Shown here: one piece after another, positions 53,901 to 59,813 of the stretch | How the letters are laid out: every line of letters begins with the position of its first letter | Position numbering within the stretch: the first letter of the stretch is position 1 | From: a virus | Reading direction: 5' to 3' (one strand) | Length of the DNA: 61,575 nt | IMG/VR virus record: IMGVR_UViG_3300032081_000734 | Coordinates: 1-61,575 of that record | Notes under the pieces: generated by a model | Seen by the model: the letters and a program-made list of their open reading frames with translations, nothing else | Told to the model about the DNA's origin: nothing | The model's database searches: none | Program-made: the position numbers and the translations under genes

Positions 53901-56232
53901 CTACGGCAACATTTGCCAGAGCAGTATTTCCAGAATTATCCGAATCTGCAATGATACATTTTGGTGGATTGATTACATCATAACCAGATCCAAAATTGAA
54001 AACACTAATTTTTTCAACGGGTCCAAAAAATACTTTGTCGTCAATTTTATAATTTGTAAGTTCTACACCATTTTTAAGAATGCCAGAAGCTCCAGCAATT
54101 GTGCTGGTTTCACTACCAGTATCTAATGATCTTATCAATGAAAACTTCTTTAGAACCTTTTGTGGCGAAATCTTCTTATCAACTTGTTCTGATAATGAGA
54201 AGAAGTGAGATCCAGTATTTCCATCATCAGGAACATTTAGTTTTACATTGATACCAGTATCAATGAATGATCTGGCAACATAAAGTTTTATTTTATTGTT
54301 CGGTGATTGAACTTCAACAAAATAACTTCTACCAAACTCCAAACCTTTAATTGGTTCAGTTGCAGTTCCAGCAGAATAAACTACCTCATCACCAGTTATG
54401 AAAGGAACAGTATTTGAAAATGAAATATTATTATAATCACCAAGTGAATCTTGATCATCAAGAGTTCCAGAAGATACTGATGCCTCAGCAATTGAAACCT
54501 CAATTTGATTTAGATCAATGTTGTAATCAGGTAAAGAGTTTGATGCAACATAAAGAGTACTACGATTTTTTGTAATATATGTGTTCAACACATTTGATAC
54601 TAGAGTATTATTGCCATAACTCAGTTCAATACCAGTGCTAGATGCCTTTTTAATTTGTCTTCTAATATCATATGCTCTACCCTGCACCAAATCGGAAATA
54701 TTACCACCAGATAATACAACTTGCTTATCACCAGTGATTGTAGCTGTGGTTAACCCAACAACAACATCAAGAGTTTCACTATTGACAACTTCTACATTAT
54801 CACCGTCACTAAGGAATGCATCATCTAGACTTCTTTCTAGAACAAATACAGAACCATTAAAACTTTCAACTTTTATACTTGATGCAGTATTATATTTCCA
54901 AGAGTTGAATGAAATCTGTTCGTAAGTTTTATTAGATGGAGGATTTAGAATTTTTGAACCAACTGTTTTGGCTCTATAAACTTCACCTATGTTTGCGTTG
55001 TAGATATCTTCCTGTGGATCAAATTCTGATATTACGCCAGTTAACCTAAGTTCTACTTTTTCATTAGTATCGCTTGTATATCCATATGCAACGTCATTGG
55101 TTCTAATATTTGTAGCAGGTGCAATGTTTGCGGTAACACCAGAACAACCTAAGAATTGATTAATAGTTTTATCAGTGTATGTAATGACATCACTGCCATT
55201 TCTTAACACACCACTCTTAGGGAATCCAATGGTACTATCTACCAAAATTACATCACTTCCAATGAGAGTATCCCCAATGGTTTTTGAGCTTGGTGTTATA
55301 GAGAAGGTGCCATCAAAACCAGGAGATGGTTCTTGATATCTTAGGAATAGAGAAACCGTATAATATGTAACTCCACCTCTAATAGTTTCTTCTACTTCAG
55401 AGATGGGAGCTGAACAACCACCAATATCTGGATTATTGCTATTACTATCCTGGAATAGTGTTTGACCAGATAATTTGGATGGATCTCCACCATCAACCTT
55501 TTCAGTCAATAATACTAGTCTCTTTCTGAATGATGATTCAGACGGTTCAAGTAAAAACTCTGACTGCTTTTTAACTTTTGAGTTTTGGCCAAATAATATT
55601 GATATTAGAGTATTGATTGATTCAGCAGTACCCTTAGACTGATAGAATGACTTTAAATTCTTAACTAAGTTGTTTACATTTACATCTGAATCAAAAGACT
55701 CGTTCTCAAATCCAGGTGCATATAATACTTTTAAGTTTTTAAAATATTCTCGTAAAAATAGTGTACTAAGGTTAGTTACACCAATCCCTGTAGTGTGGTC
55801 TTTGGCGTTGGTATTGTTAAATGTAACCTCACCATCATTATATTCACTGATACCACTAAATCCACGAACACAACCCGTGAATGAATTGGTTGTGATTCCA
55901 CTGTAATAAATTATCTCATCATTAAGTTGAAAGATACCATCTTTATTTGGATATCCTTTTGTAGAGAATACATTGATAACTGTATCACTACTAGAGACAT
56001 CTGATGTCAGAGTAGTGATGCCAGAAACTACTTCTGGAGTTATATTATCAAATTTTAAATATTGATCCAAATTATCAATTAGATCTGCAGGAGAGCCCTG
56101 AGAATCTTGTGATTTATAATACTGTTTTAAAAAATCAACCGCCTTTGGTGTTTCTACTGAAACATAAGATGGTAATTGACTTTCAATAATTTGATTGACT
56201 TTTACTCTTGTATCAAATCCAGTTTCTATCAT
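41998..56232 (-). CDS. Giant gp7-position baseplate protein with YHYH domain, 4744 residues
   Basis: One uninterrupted frame of 14.2 kb between gp6 and gp8, the place of T4 gp7 (1032 residues). Residues 155-225 (LREYFKNLKVLYAPGF, LKSFYQSKGTAESINTL, ILFGQNSKV) match by eye the KGIEAS/LFKVLYNEEV part of T4 gp7, so it is probably the wedge initiator. Residues about 1235-1355 hold a YHYH domain (HSPLIGWAYDGNPIYGCFGY, PNGTYAYFATLELD, PYFMGDSY). About 3490-4055 is a tandem repeat array. GSGY-type repeats occur throughout (e.g. FGSGYDVINPPK, GSGYTNPTI, AGSGYADGP). The rest is beta-rich, Gly/Thr/Ser/Val-dominated. It may combine wedge assembly with adhesin-like arms. No signal peptide or coiled coil. 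Confidence 0.85.
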   Translation of the reverse strand: MIETGFDTRVKVNQIIESQLPSYVSVETPKAVDFLKQYYKSQDSQGSPADLIDNLDQYLKFDNITPEVVSGITTLTSDVSSSDTVINVFSTKGYPNKDGIFQLNDEIIYYSGITTNSFTGCVRGFSGISEYNDGEVTFNNTNAKDHTTGIGVTNLSTLFLREYFKNLKVLYAPGFENESFDSDVNVNNLVKNLKSFYQSKGTAESINTLISILFGQNSKVKKQSEFLLEPSESSFRKRLVLLTEKVDGGDPSKLSGQTLFQDSNSNNPDIGGCSAPISEVEETIRGGVTYYTVSLFLRYQEPSPGFDGTFSITPSSKTIGDTLIGSDVILVDSTIGFPKSGVLRNGSDVITYTDKTINQFLGCSGVTANIAPATNIRTNDVAYGYTSDTNEKVELRLTGVISEFDPQEDIYNANIGEVYRAKTVGSKILNPPSNKTYEQISFNSWKYNTASSIKVESFNGSVFVLERSLDDAFLSDGDNVEVVNSETLDVVVGLTTATITGDKQVVLSGGNISDLVQGRAYDIRRQIKKASSTGIELSYGNNTLVSNVLNTYITKNRSTLYVASNSLPDYNIDLNQIEVSIAEASVSSGTLDDQDSLGDYNNISFSNTVPFITGDEVVYSAGTATEPIKGLEFGRSYFVEVQSPNNKIKLYVARSFIDTGINVKLNVPDDGNTGSHFFSLSEQVDKKISPQKVLKKFSLIRSLDTGSETSTIAGASGILKNGVELTNYKIDDKVFFGPVEKISVFNFGSGYDVINPPKCIIADSDNSGNTALANVAVVGTLKDILIDPQDFDIDRVISISISGGNGTGALVEPTVIDQFREVIFNGKNASDGGGVSVYGDFIRTTNNHNFGNGQEIIYDPNGNRSLGVTGFGLTSVTGNFLETGGKYFTEVIDPVSFRLYENESDFNSGINTVGFSTGSNSGGLHKFRTAQSTKQLTGVNVLDGGVGYENRQVAIQTTGISTSNNSFTFKNHGYSTGELITYNATGDKIPDLSTSNQYYVIKIDDHNFRIADAGVAGTSNTNFDRGLTEKITGIGTGLHLFNYPEITVDISVSIANTVGVVTATPIVTGNIKDALLYDGGTSYGSKVLNFHNRPSVSIDIGSGAEFRAVIVDKKIVDILVTQPGNNYFSPPDINIISESGSGCIARAVTDANGLVTDVVVIASGNNYVFSDTKIEPVSRGSGAVLRSSIRSLTLNSRARFKDYGGEAIIDKGENGLQYAVVGYSPKLQSDFQDTDNTKHSPLIGWAYDGNPIYGCFGYTDSGDQTSAIKLIESGYVIDINQVTNRPSGFESGLFVEDYLFNDSGDLDKHNGRFTKTPEFPNGTYAYFATLELDPLTGDLASSFPYFMGDSYRSNVIEENLAGSSVSLNQDFDFVGNELIRNTFPYNVAEVGADYNFFTQPYNFDSQRVTVRSRKTGQIESISIVKKGTNYQIGDSVVFDNSDTTGGSASAQVSEVTGDFVNSITEEFLTYDKFVFETLNGNQVAGFISTYHDLEPNDIVKISGLSTYVANLSGDVNIGVPVDDFSLTDNIAAEFVGGITTDIPVSNVPEFLRPNSELQIDDETFKVLNIYKTSGPFNNIIRAVRGTSGLGHTVGDSILVKSSQIIFNFNGPTLDSKANDVVYFNPTEAVGFGTTVGIAIDTDYVVSGATTFRSVPTYSIYLENHTFTDNQPIKIIKPASGNAIAVSTVGAAYTFTLPLSGNEQLVYAVNKGTNTIGIKTTLDSAEINFVSCDTDDYEYQITSDYKQVTGRVERLTARVATASSHGLEEDDEVRLNVKPNLTVGIGTSTAVRVLFNEFTQNTIIDPIGFSSASVGLSSSRFNIESHGLVTGDLVFYDANETTGIDTGKYFVFSDDPDAFSIAETKTDLEGETIRLVEFTKVGGTSHTISKVNPEIKVTRNNNIKFDVSDSSLSGYNFRIFYDSDYRNELVGTGSSEAFELTGIGTVGLGTASFTIKFNEYLPEQLYYNLEKISNNTLVESDISVDNFSRILYVDSEYSTKTTVVGLGTTGTTFLVSLSEKPERGSYSSSEVDKLEYSTKSTTAFGGISKLNILNKGTNYDKLPGISTITTTLGVNAEIAPKSTNIGLLDRTEVEKPGFDFAVDKTLKPVADIPARHELTNYFTTNSIIPVYGGKNFITAPNLVLVNSVSLEQVDDVSIIAELDSGSISSVEIINPGSGLQGVGHSVFSLINDNGLSITKIDSVQTGIMTLTVVTPILGFSTSPLQAGDEVFVDGIQEYTGEGDGFNSKNYGFRFFEVTNFNSGVNPAEVTIDLTGIGTGSPGIGVTNVNFGSIVKKESYPTFSVDIASKDFIDNEPLLLENDLGETTKTVLKVDSSNEAFLKTRGDLKLVVGNKLLGSISGARGTVVDTKTFDGFYDVGCGSTINFGWLTNKGFLNDDTQVMSDNDYYQKLAYSIKSPVKFNDLIGPVNRLAHISGTKNFADTEINSVAVASTNFISDGTQSIVIDLFSESDVTTNNFFDFAVDTDVEQNVTNISQLATNSIKFGTKKLTNFIECLTNRVLSIDDISESFIDRENLVGDFVDIIKFPSGTGYSRFTVVVTDVVDLTSFQIYDLVVITDGNNNTFLLEKSNIKSNPQLQVDLVEEQESLGEFTTEFSQLDGTIALRYSPSNSEKTYDIKAFRQLFDSRTTGIGTNIIGDTRLIGVTTVIGAGSTDQIVGFDTSDFNSMFAYVEVIDNTTSERQYAEITVLHDGVNAYLGQYGFDSSERLLSFSPIGTFGADIVNDVLKLEFHNDGSNTATIKANVVGFTTTNVGLRTEHFKLPAQQNGTERTARIESNVIQETANAGYGITVVGITSIIDRFSKSIIRVSSGNTESLSQVLFAQEFAQKDTYVLEYPQLGINTPIGLGSFSAQYNGVFCELIFLPDAKYIGDEIRIEEFSEIVYSDLDTNINQIEEFGFGTAIELVIQAKYTPQDRTSFTLEYEGYPIFARRFNPSNSSVFDQTTGNIFLESHFMNNGQDIKYAPGSSIIGINSESITIGSTTAGGESLIGDIRSGSNVVSSASNSSGISIGEEFFGPGVGSGATIVSIGSTFRFFLGDSDGTKVITGVANTSVIAIGDTIRELVTETGFGTVTAIGEGSLTVANNVPVGIGSTYYSERLGIGITMSVVATATTSRQSYFSGVTTNILPENLFVIRIDNNNIKLATKRDFALKGLGISPTGIGEGNSHLIDTTKKLEKSLIVLDGVVQDPISRTLVTHETIEPVAVGRTFLALSGISTLVPDYILKIGDEMMNILNVGVGTTGLGPITGIGTFQLVNVARGFVGTTEVAHESNQTAIVHRGAYNIVESDIHFVDTPKGSGGDFVTDDRGLSFTRSEFNGRVYLRSDYTTNELYDDISTEFTGIGRTFALGVNGGDYPVGLDTSSGSGLLFLNGVHQGQSTDNNPLNVYSIVSNVDDVEVVFSGTKLITGDDYISELDAIKNKLPVGGVIVSVASSGGIGVAPLVGAKVIAEVGAGGTITNIVGLDTVGTYTTITDFIYDGTSGIGTVTTAGPHGFTNNDFLDMRNIQFDCTSGYDSLVGVSTVDYDNVSGIMTVTTSGNHNLNKDMRVQFDGLQMICPAGSYNKRVGVTTFEYNNVVGIMTITTNLVHGLNPGMQVKLERFEFACASEHAGVTTTFFPDGTNGRVFNVVTKRNSTTQFETQVGVSTIPHIPTGTSEAAVEIGVTTDRFPSDIGTQWGISGFDYTESIGVGTITTKGTHGIGIGSFVRLANLEFSCDSEHSGVTTTIFPDTVIDEFEVTATSATTLTVNVGPSTIAHTYVDHSGHLNRVTYADSYLVNSIVGPTTFVTNVNPVGFAHTYVGGGNVDTGFTTTRFPDNRGIPFAIENFEYDKTTGFSTITTKKNHSGLAIGDIINLSGIAMTCLAYGNEIAIYDFDYTASTGVSTILTADNHGLSDGDLVMLRDIEFSCAAPHAGVTTTIFPDGTQGFYFNVNAGSSGTSIVTNVGISTIAHDYVSGTGKVRIGITTSIFPDGTQGSEFQIFGLPASNKIITNVGVSTIDHIYDDHGVVFGVKSVGPYEIETIISPTQFIVDVFKVGFAHTFVPNRRKGGIDAEVAVYNYLTFGSGYFNTVDVVVEEEGHSGAAATVVATVNDGGVLSFNIEGEGSGYTNPTIQIETPSYSDLPIQGVSRPGIGATVETGLGVKVDCIVGSAATTGIGTDLFGIVNYELSSPGFSFKRGDVFTPVGLVTAAGVGTEYSQLTFEVLEILSDTFSAWNFGEIDYIDSIRSLQDGTRTRFPLNLNGIPLSFQTDPTNQRSAEIDLDSVLLIFVNGVVQVPKKDYFFEGGTSFNFNFTSPPGPSDVISIYFYRGTRGVDSFIVTVFETVKPGDQVQLRKFDGTETTTQNERTIFSIKDSTDIETNVYRGQGIDANIFRPISFTRQKKDIIISEQNQPKIRETLEAQIMPTSKVIRDFSVTDSEIFLESADLFRYEQDEGNTGLVVADGLIVKYNDPVAAAVTASVSVGGTITSLTIASAGSGYADGPVEVSIANPSKVDNSKYGIIGVGTTAIATGSASGGILTSVTLTNEGLGYDPTNPPKAIVEFPASETESISNSDIILGYAGIITGIGTTTGTGGHPLALKLQVDLNDSGPVSLLPTLLEGYPIFVKGTVTGSGVTSVNVDDSDIVGIGTNLLDNIYTVNAFNIEGNTGIITCNIKSDTNVIAIAQTFGANIGEFSWGKLSGFTRGDTPISISVSGNTVDVGLTTFSSISRRGLGLRNTGSLSKIIFL
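44140..45770 (-). repeat. Tandem repeat array in the giant gp7-position gene
   Basis: Units of 60-110 residues with FxY...GIxT(I/V)TT...HGL..GD, a Cys-containing (I/F)EF(S/A)C strand, HxGVTTT(I/F)FPDG and (T/Q)NVGxSTIxH. The ITTxxFPD part recurs at about 44272, 44412, 44735, 44992, 45172 and 45329, in places nearly identical at DNA level. Confidence 0.85.
52170..52530 (-). other. YHYH domain inside the giant baseplate gene
   Basis: Codes for SPLIGWAYDGNPIYGCFGYT, FVEDYLFNDSGDLDKHNGRF, PEFPNGTYAYFATLELD and PYFMGDSY, the landmark segments of the YHYH family known from large secreted or membrane proteins of bacteria and algae. Domain boundaries are approximate. Confidence 0.75.
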
Positions 56233-56233
56233 C

Positions 56234-58219
56234 TTACCTTGTTAATTTGCCGTTTGAGTAACTTGAAGTAACTGGGAATCCGATTCCCGAAACTTGCTCA
56301 CCAGAAGTGATTGTGTCCTTAACCATATTTATCGTGCTTTTATCTATTGACAATTCAACAAACAAATTTTCCAATCCAATGACATCATTACTTTCTGGAA
56401 ATGCTTGTACTTCAATAGTTCCGTTTGAAAGAACGGTATTAACGATATTAACTGTAAAGATATTAATCTCTCCAGTCTTATAATTAACACTTCCAGCATT
56501 CTGTACTTTTACAGATGAAACGCCATTTTCATCAATAGAAATAAATGAAATAACGCCCGTTTCGGCTCTAACTGATGACCCTGGTCTTCTATTAAAAACC
56601 TCAGTAGCTGCTAAAGAACTAGTTACATTTACATTATTACTAATAATACCTGGTGTATCTGTCATATAAAGAATATCAGGAACACCAGCAACACTAAATC
56701 CTGTTGACTTAATATTCGCCCCAGCTGGATTTACATGAAACTGATTACCAAAGCACAACTCATATTGAGCTGGATTATTGATAGAAGATTTCATGTTTCT
56801 TCTAATTTTCACTTTTGTAATATTAGAAGTAATAGAAGTGTCTGTAGAATCAATTACGTTTAGTAGTTTACTATATTTGAATCGGCCACCAAAATTATTA
56901 AGATCTTCTGATCTTGAAAATTCTGATAATGTAGATGTAACAGAACTCTTCAAGTTCTCTAAACTCGAAACTTTACTTCCATTATAATAAACAAAAATAT
57001 CCAATTCTACATTTAAAATTTCAAGATCTACAATACTTTGTTTAATCCCAGCAACTGCATAATCTTTAAGTCTACCTAAGATCAATCCTTTATTGAAATC
57101 AGATACAAAGTAATCATTCTTTGGTTTGATTGAAATTTCAACCTCTCCAAATCTTGGAGGTGTCATTTCTTCACCACCAACTACAGAAACGGATTCTGCA
57201 TCAGGAAACACTTGCTTTACAATTGCTTCGTAATCACTAGCCGTAACCGCCCTGTACTGCGATGAGTACGTTTTAGGAGCAAAGTATTTAATAGACTGTA
57301 TTGATTCAATCTCAGTCCCTCCTTGCGCCTTCTGGTTAGTCGTTACTACTATACTAGTAGTAGGAGAAATTCTTTCATCTGAAGATCCTCTTAGAACACC
57401 AGAGAAACTGAAATTTACAACTCCATTTCCTTCGATACCATTAGTTACAATGTAAGATGCAACAATTTGACTTCCAGTTTCTGGTTTCTTACCGATGACA
57501 CCATCACCAAATAATAATTCATATTTTTCATCTCTTACTTCTTGCAAGAAGTAAATTTCTGATGAAGAAGTAATTTTGAAAACAGTATCAGATCTTACGA
57601 ATTTATTATCAATACCTTGATCTAATGGGCCTTTAATTCCTACTCTAAGTGTGCTGGTATCAATAGAAGCATTGTCAAGAATAAATCTTTGATCTAAAGA
57701 TTGATCGACATTAAATTTCTTAACTGCATATGATCCTTCATATACATCAATATCAGAGAAGAGTGCAGTCCTAGCACCAATCTGATTATCTAATGCATTA
57801 TCTAATGGTGCTGTTGCGGTAATATCTTCTGGAATAGAAAATACGAAACTAGTGTTTTTGGTGTTTCCTACACAAACTAGTCCCGCTTTTAATGTAACAG
57901 TTTGACTGGAACCAGAAAATTTTACGGAAAATGATATTTTTGACTTAGCTGCAGTGCGTGAACGCGGAGTATAACCAATATTACGCGCCAAAGAAACAAC
58001 ATTCTCTCTTAATGCTGCGGATTCAATGAAAGATTCGTTGACAATCATGTTCGCATTAAACGAACTGATGTAAGTATTGTAGGCAAGAGTGTCAATTAAT
58101 ACGGAAAAGTTTGATCCTTCAAAATCAAAGTCAGAAAAATCCGAATTTGCTCTTAGATAATCTTTAATTTGATCCCTTATTTGATCAAAATCTAAATTAG
58201 CGTACTTTGTAAATGGCAT
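56234..58219 (-). CDS. 6: gp6 baseplate wedge protein
   Basis: A 661-residue protein, identical in scale to T4 gp6 (660). The start MPFTKYANLDFDQIRDQIKD with FEGSNFSVLIDTLAYNTYIS, SLARNIGYTPRSRTAAKSKI and AVTASDYEAIVKQVFPDAES is typical of gp6 and of J-like wedge proteins. gp6 rings form the inner backbone of the baseplate and control sheath contraction. It begins one base after gp25. Confidence 0.95.
   Translation of the reverse strand: MPFTKYANLDFDQIRDQIKDYLRANSDFSDFDFEGSNFSVLIDTLAYNTYISSFNANMIVNESFIESAALRENVVSLARNIGYTPRSRTAAKSKISFSVKFSGSSQTVTLKAGLVCVGNTKNTSFVFSIPEDITATAPLDNALDNQIGARTALFSDIDVYEGSYAVKKFNVDQSLDQRFILDNASIDTSTLRVGIKGPLDQGIDNKFVRSDTVFKITSSSEIYFLQEVRDEKYELLFGDGVIGKKPETGSQIVASYIVTNGIEGNGVVNFSFSGVLRGSSDERISPTTSIVVTTNQKAQGGTEIESIQSIKYFAPKTYSSQYRAVTASDYEAIVKQVFPDAESVSVVGGEEMTPPRFGEVEISIKPKNDYFVSDFNKGLILGRLKDYAVAGIKQSIVDLEILNVELDIFVYYNGSKVSSLENLKSSVTSTLSEFSRSEDLNNFGGRFKYSKLLNVIDSTDTSITSNITKVKIRRNMKSSINNPAQYELCFGNQFHVNPAGANIKSTGFSVAGVPDILYMTDTPGIISNNVNVTSSLAATEVFNRRPGSSVRAETGVISFISIDENGVSSVKVQNAGSVNYKTGEINIFTVNIVNTVLSNGTIEVQAFPESNDVIGLENLFVELSIDKSTINMVKDTITSGEQVSGIGFPVTSSYSNGKLTR
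56326..56333 (-). promoter_or_regulatory. GATAAATA box inside gp6, upstream of the giant gene
   Basis: A NATAAATA match on the minus strand, 94 bases before the ATG of the 4744-residue gene, inside the gp6 coding region. Confidence 0.35.
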
Positions 58220-58220
58220 T

Positions 58221-58622
58221 TTATCTGGTTGCCTCTAATACGAAGGAAAATTCTTGTGTTGGGGTATTCATTCCAACGATATCATATGCTATAACGCACT
58301 CAAATTCATTTCTATCAGGCGCAGGCCTCACGTTTACAATGATATTGTCAACTCTAGGTTCATACTGTTCAATAACTAACTTGATTTCTTCTTGAATTTG
58401 AGAAGAACTTCCGAAGTCAACAAACTCAAACAACAAATCACGAACGGGTGAACCTATATCAGAGTCAAAAAACCTTTCAGTAAACTGTGTCTCTACTAAA
58501 TTGCGAACAGCTCTCTGAATCGCTCTCTCATTTTTTAATATAGGCAGATCTTTTGTGACAGGATGAGCCTCAAAAGACAAGGAAATGTCCTTAAATGCCC
58601 TTGAAACTCGCTGTGTTGCCAT
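58221..58622 (-). CDS. 25: gp25 baseplate wedge protein
   Basis: A 133-residue protein of the T4 gp25 family (T4: 132). Conserved features: NERAIQRAVRNLVETQFTER, then DIGSPVRDLLFE, and the EPR motif in VIEQYEPRVDNI. gp25 anchors gp6 and the first sheath ring to the tube. In T4 gene 25 is far from gene 6; here they are adjacent. A TATAAATA box lies 22 bases upstream. Confidence 0.96.
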   Translation of the reverse strand: MATQRVSRAFKDISLSFEAHPVTKDLPILKNERAIQRAVRNLVETQFTERFFDSDIGSPVRDLLFEFVDFGSSSQIQEEIKLVIEQYEPRVDNIIVNVRPAPDRNEFECVIAYDIVGMNTPTQEFSFVLEATR

Positions 58623-58638
58623 TAATAGACCATGAACT

Positions 58639-59325
58639 TTATGTATTTATACCCTCATTAGGATATTCTGATAAATTTTCACGTTCTTGTGATGTCTTCC
58701 AGAAATATTCGTCTTCACGACCCATTCCAAGTCTTTCAAATCCATTTTCAACTTGATACCATTGAGTTGAAACCTTAAAATCAGGCATTTTTGGCTCAAC
58801 AGGTGTCAAACTATTGTCAAAAATACGCAATCTATTGTTTGGATATAATGCATACTGTCCATTTTCAAGTTCAATCAAGTTATGAGACTTATGTTCGGCA
58901 GGATTTTCACTTGTTGCCCAATCAACATAGTCTGGATCATGATGATAGTTATCAATGGTACAAATATAGGTGCCTTTTACATTACCATGATCCCTTGTAT
59001 AGCATTCAAAGTCCATTGAGCCAATAAATTTCTTATCTACTGAGACAACCCCATAATCCATACAGTTCCAAAACTGAAGGTTAGGTAGATTCATATCAGG
59101 TGTGGGAGTCTCAGGGTCTGCTACAAAGGCACTGATGGGCAATTTATCGTACATTGCCGCATATTCTGGTAGATAGGTCTCAAAATAAAAAGCACGCCCA
59201 GGAATCGATTTAACCGATACCCAGACGCCCTTTACAAATTCACCATGACCACTTTGATGATCGGTGAGATATTCTTTACGAACCCACACTTCTTTTGATG
59301 GAAGATTAGCAATCAAACATGCCAT
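58639..59325 (-). CDS. Conserved phage protein, 228 residues
   Basis: Begins MACLIANLPSKEVWVRKEYL and has a long mixed alpha/beta body with FYFETYLPEYAAMYDKLPIS, PNLQFWNCMDYGVVSVDKKF, CTIDNYHHDPDYVDW, and ENGQYALYPNNRLRIFD. Highly aromatic and His-rich near residue 127. I recall homologues near gp25 in marine T4-like phages without known function. A structural or assembly role is possible from position. Confidence 0.7.
   Translation of the reverse strand: MACLIANLPSKEVWVRKEYLTDHQSGHGEFVKGVWVSVKSIPGRAFYFETYLPEYAAMYDKLPISAFVADPETPTPDMNLPNLQFWNCMDYGVVSVDKKFIGSMDFECYTRDHGNVKGTYICTIDNYHHDPDYVDWATSENPAEHKSHNLIELENGQYALYPNNRLRIFDNSLTPVEPKMPDFKVSTQWYQVENGFERLGMGREDEYFWKTSQERENLSEYPNEGINT
58644..58651 (-). 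promoter_or_regulatory. Late promoter box TATAAATA upstream of gp25
   Basis: An exact T4 late consensus on the minus strand, 22 bases before the gp25 ATG, overlapping the end of the 228-residue gene. It probably drives gp25, gp6 and the giant gene. Confidence 0.8.
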
Positions 59326-59350
59326 AATGACTTAATGCATCTTCACCTAT

Positions 59351-59458
59351 TTAACCTTTTTTCTTCTTTCTTGGTTTTTTGGGTGCGGCGCTTGCTTTGA
59401 AACGCTTATCGGGGCGAGACTTCCCGCCCTTATGCACCCACCTAGACGCTTTGGTCAT
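59351..59458 (-). CDS. Tiny highly basic protein, 35 residues
   Basis: Reads MTKASRWVHKGGKSRPDKRF, then KASAAPKKPRKKKKG; 15 of 35 residues are Lys, Arg or His. Its ATG overlaps the stop of the next upstream tiny gene as ATGA. The composition suggests nucleic-acid binding or an artefact; coupling favours a real gene. Confidence 0.5.
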   Translation of the reverse strand: MTKASRWVHKGGKSRPDKRFKASAAPKKPRKKKKG

Positions 59459-59607
59459 CCTCGACCTTGACCCCTATACATCTTACGAGCCGAGTTACGG
59501 GACGACGCCGCGTATTTTGTGTTCTTACCAGAACCCTGACGAGTTCTTTTGGGTTTACCAGGCATCCAGCCATCTTTGCTGATACCGACTTTTGAACGTA
59601 CTGCCAT
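59455..59607 (-). CDS. Small basic protein, 50 residues
   Basis: Begins MAVRSKVGISKDGWMPGKPK and ends RKMYRGQGRG; about a quarter of residues are Lys or Arg. It lies eight bases after the 62-residue gene and overlaps the next tiny gene. I recall similar short basic proteins in cyanophages. GC content is clearly higher here than in the flanking genes. Function unknown; DNA or RNA binding is plausible. Confidence 0.6.
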   Translation of the reverse strand: MAVRSKVGISKDGWMPGKPKRTRQGSGKNTKYAASSRNSARKMYRGQGRG

Positions 59608-59614
59608 AATTAAT

Positions 59615-59803
59615 TCACTCCTCTAGTAATTGCTTCATTTCGTGACGGAAGTTTGCAGGATTCAATGCAGGATCCTGTGTCATATAATATTCATGGGCAT
59701 AGAATTCCATCTGATCCATGAATTCAGTCTCGGTAAGTTCTTCATGTAGAAGCTCCGAGCCACGGTAGACATTGTAATAATAAGTCTTGTTCTTTCTAGC
59801 CAT
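59615..59803 (-). CDS. Hypothetical protein, 62 residues
   Basis: Starts MARKNKTYYYNVYRGSELLH and continues with an acidic, aromatic helix (FMDQMEFYAHEYYMTQD), ending HEMKQLLEE. It begins ten bases after the glycosyltransferase with a GGAGG site (GAGGTCGCA before the ATG). No family recognised. Confidence 0.65.
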   Translation of the reverse strand: MARKNKTYYYNVYRGSELLHEELTETEFMDQMEFYAHEYYMTQDPALNPANFRHEMKQLLEE

Positions 59804-59813
59804 TGCGACCTCC

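Noticed and set aside
59379-59582. Plus-strand open frame of 67 codons
   Set aside because: The two coupled minus-strand basic genes explain the same DNA better and have proper start/stop overlap.
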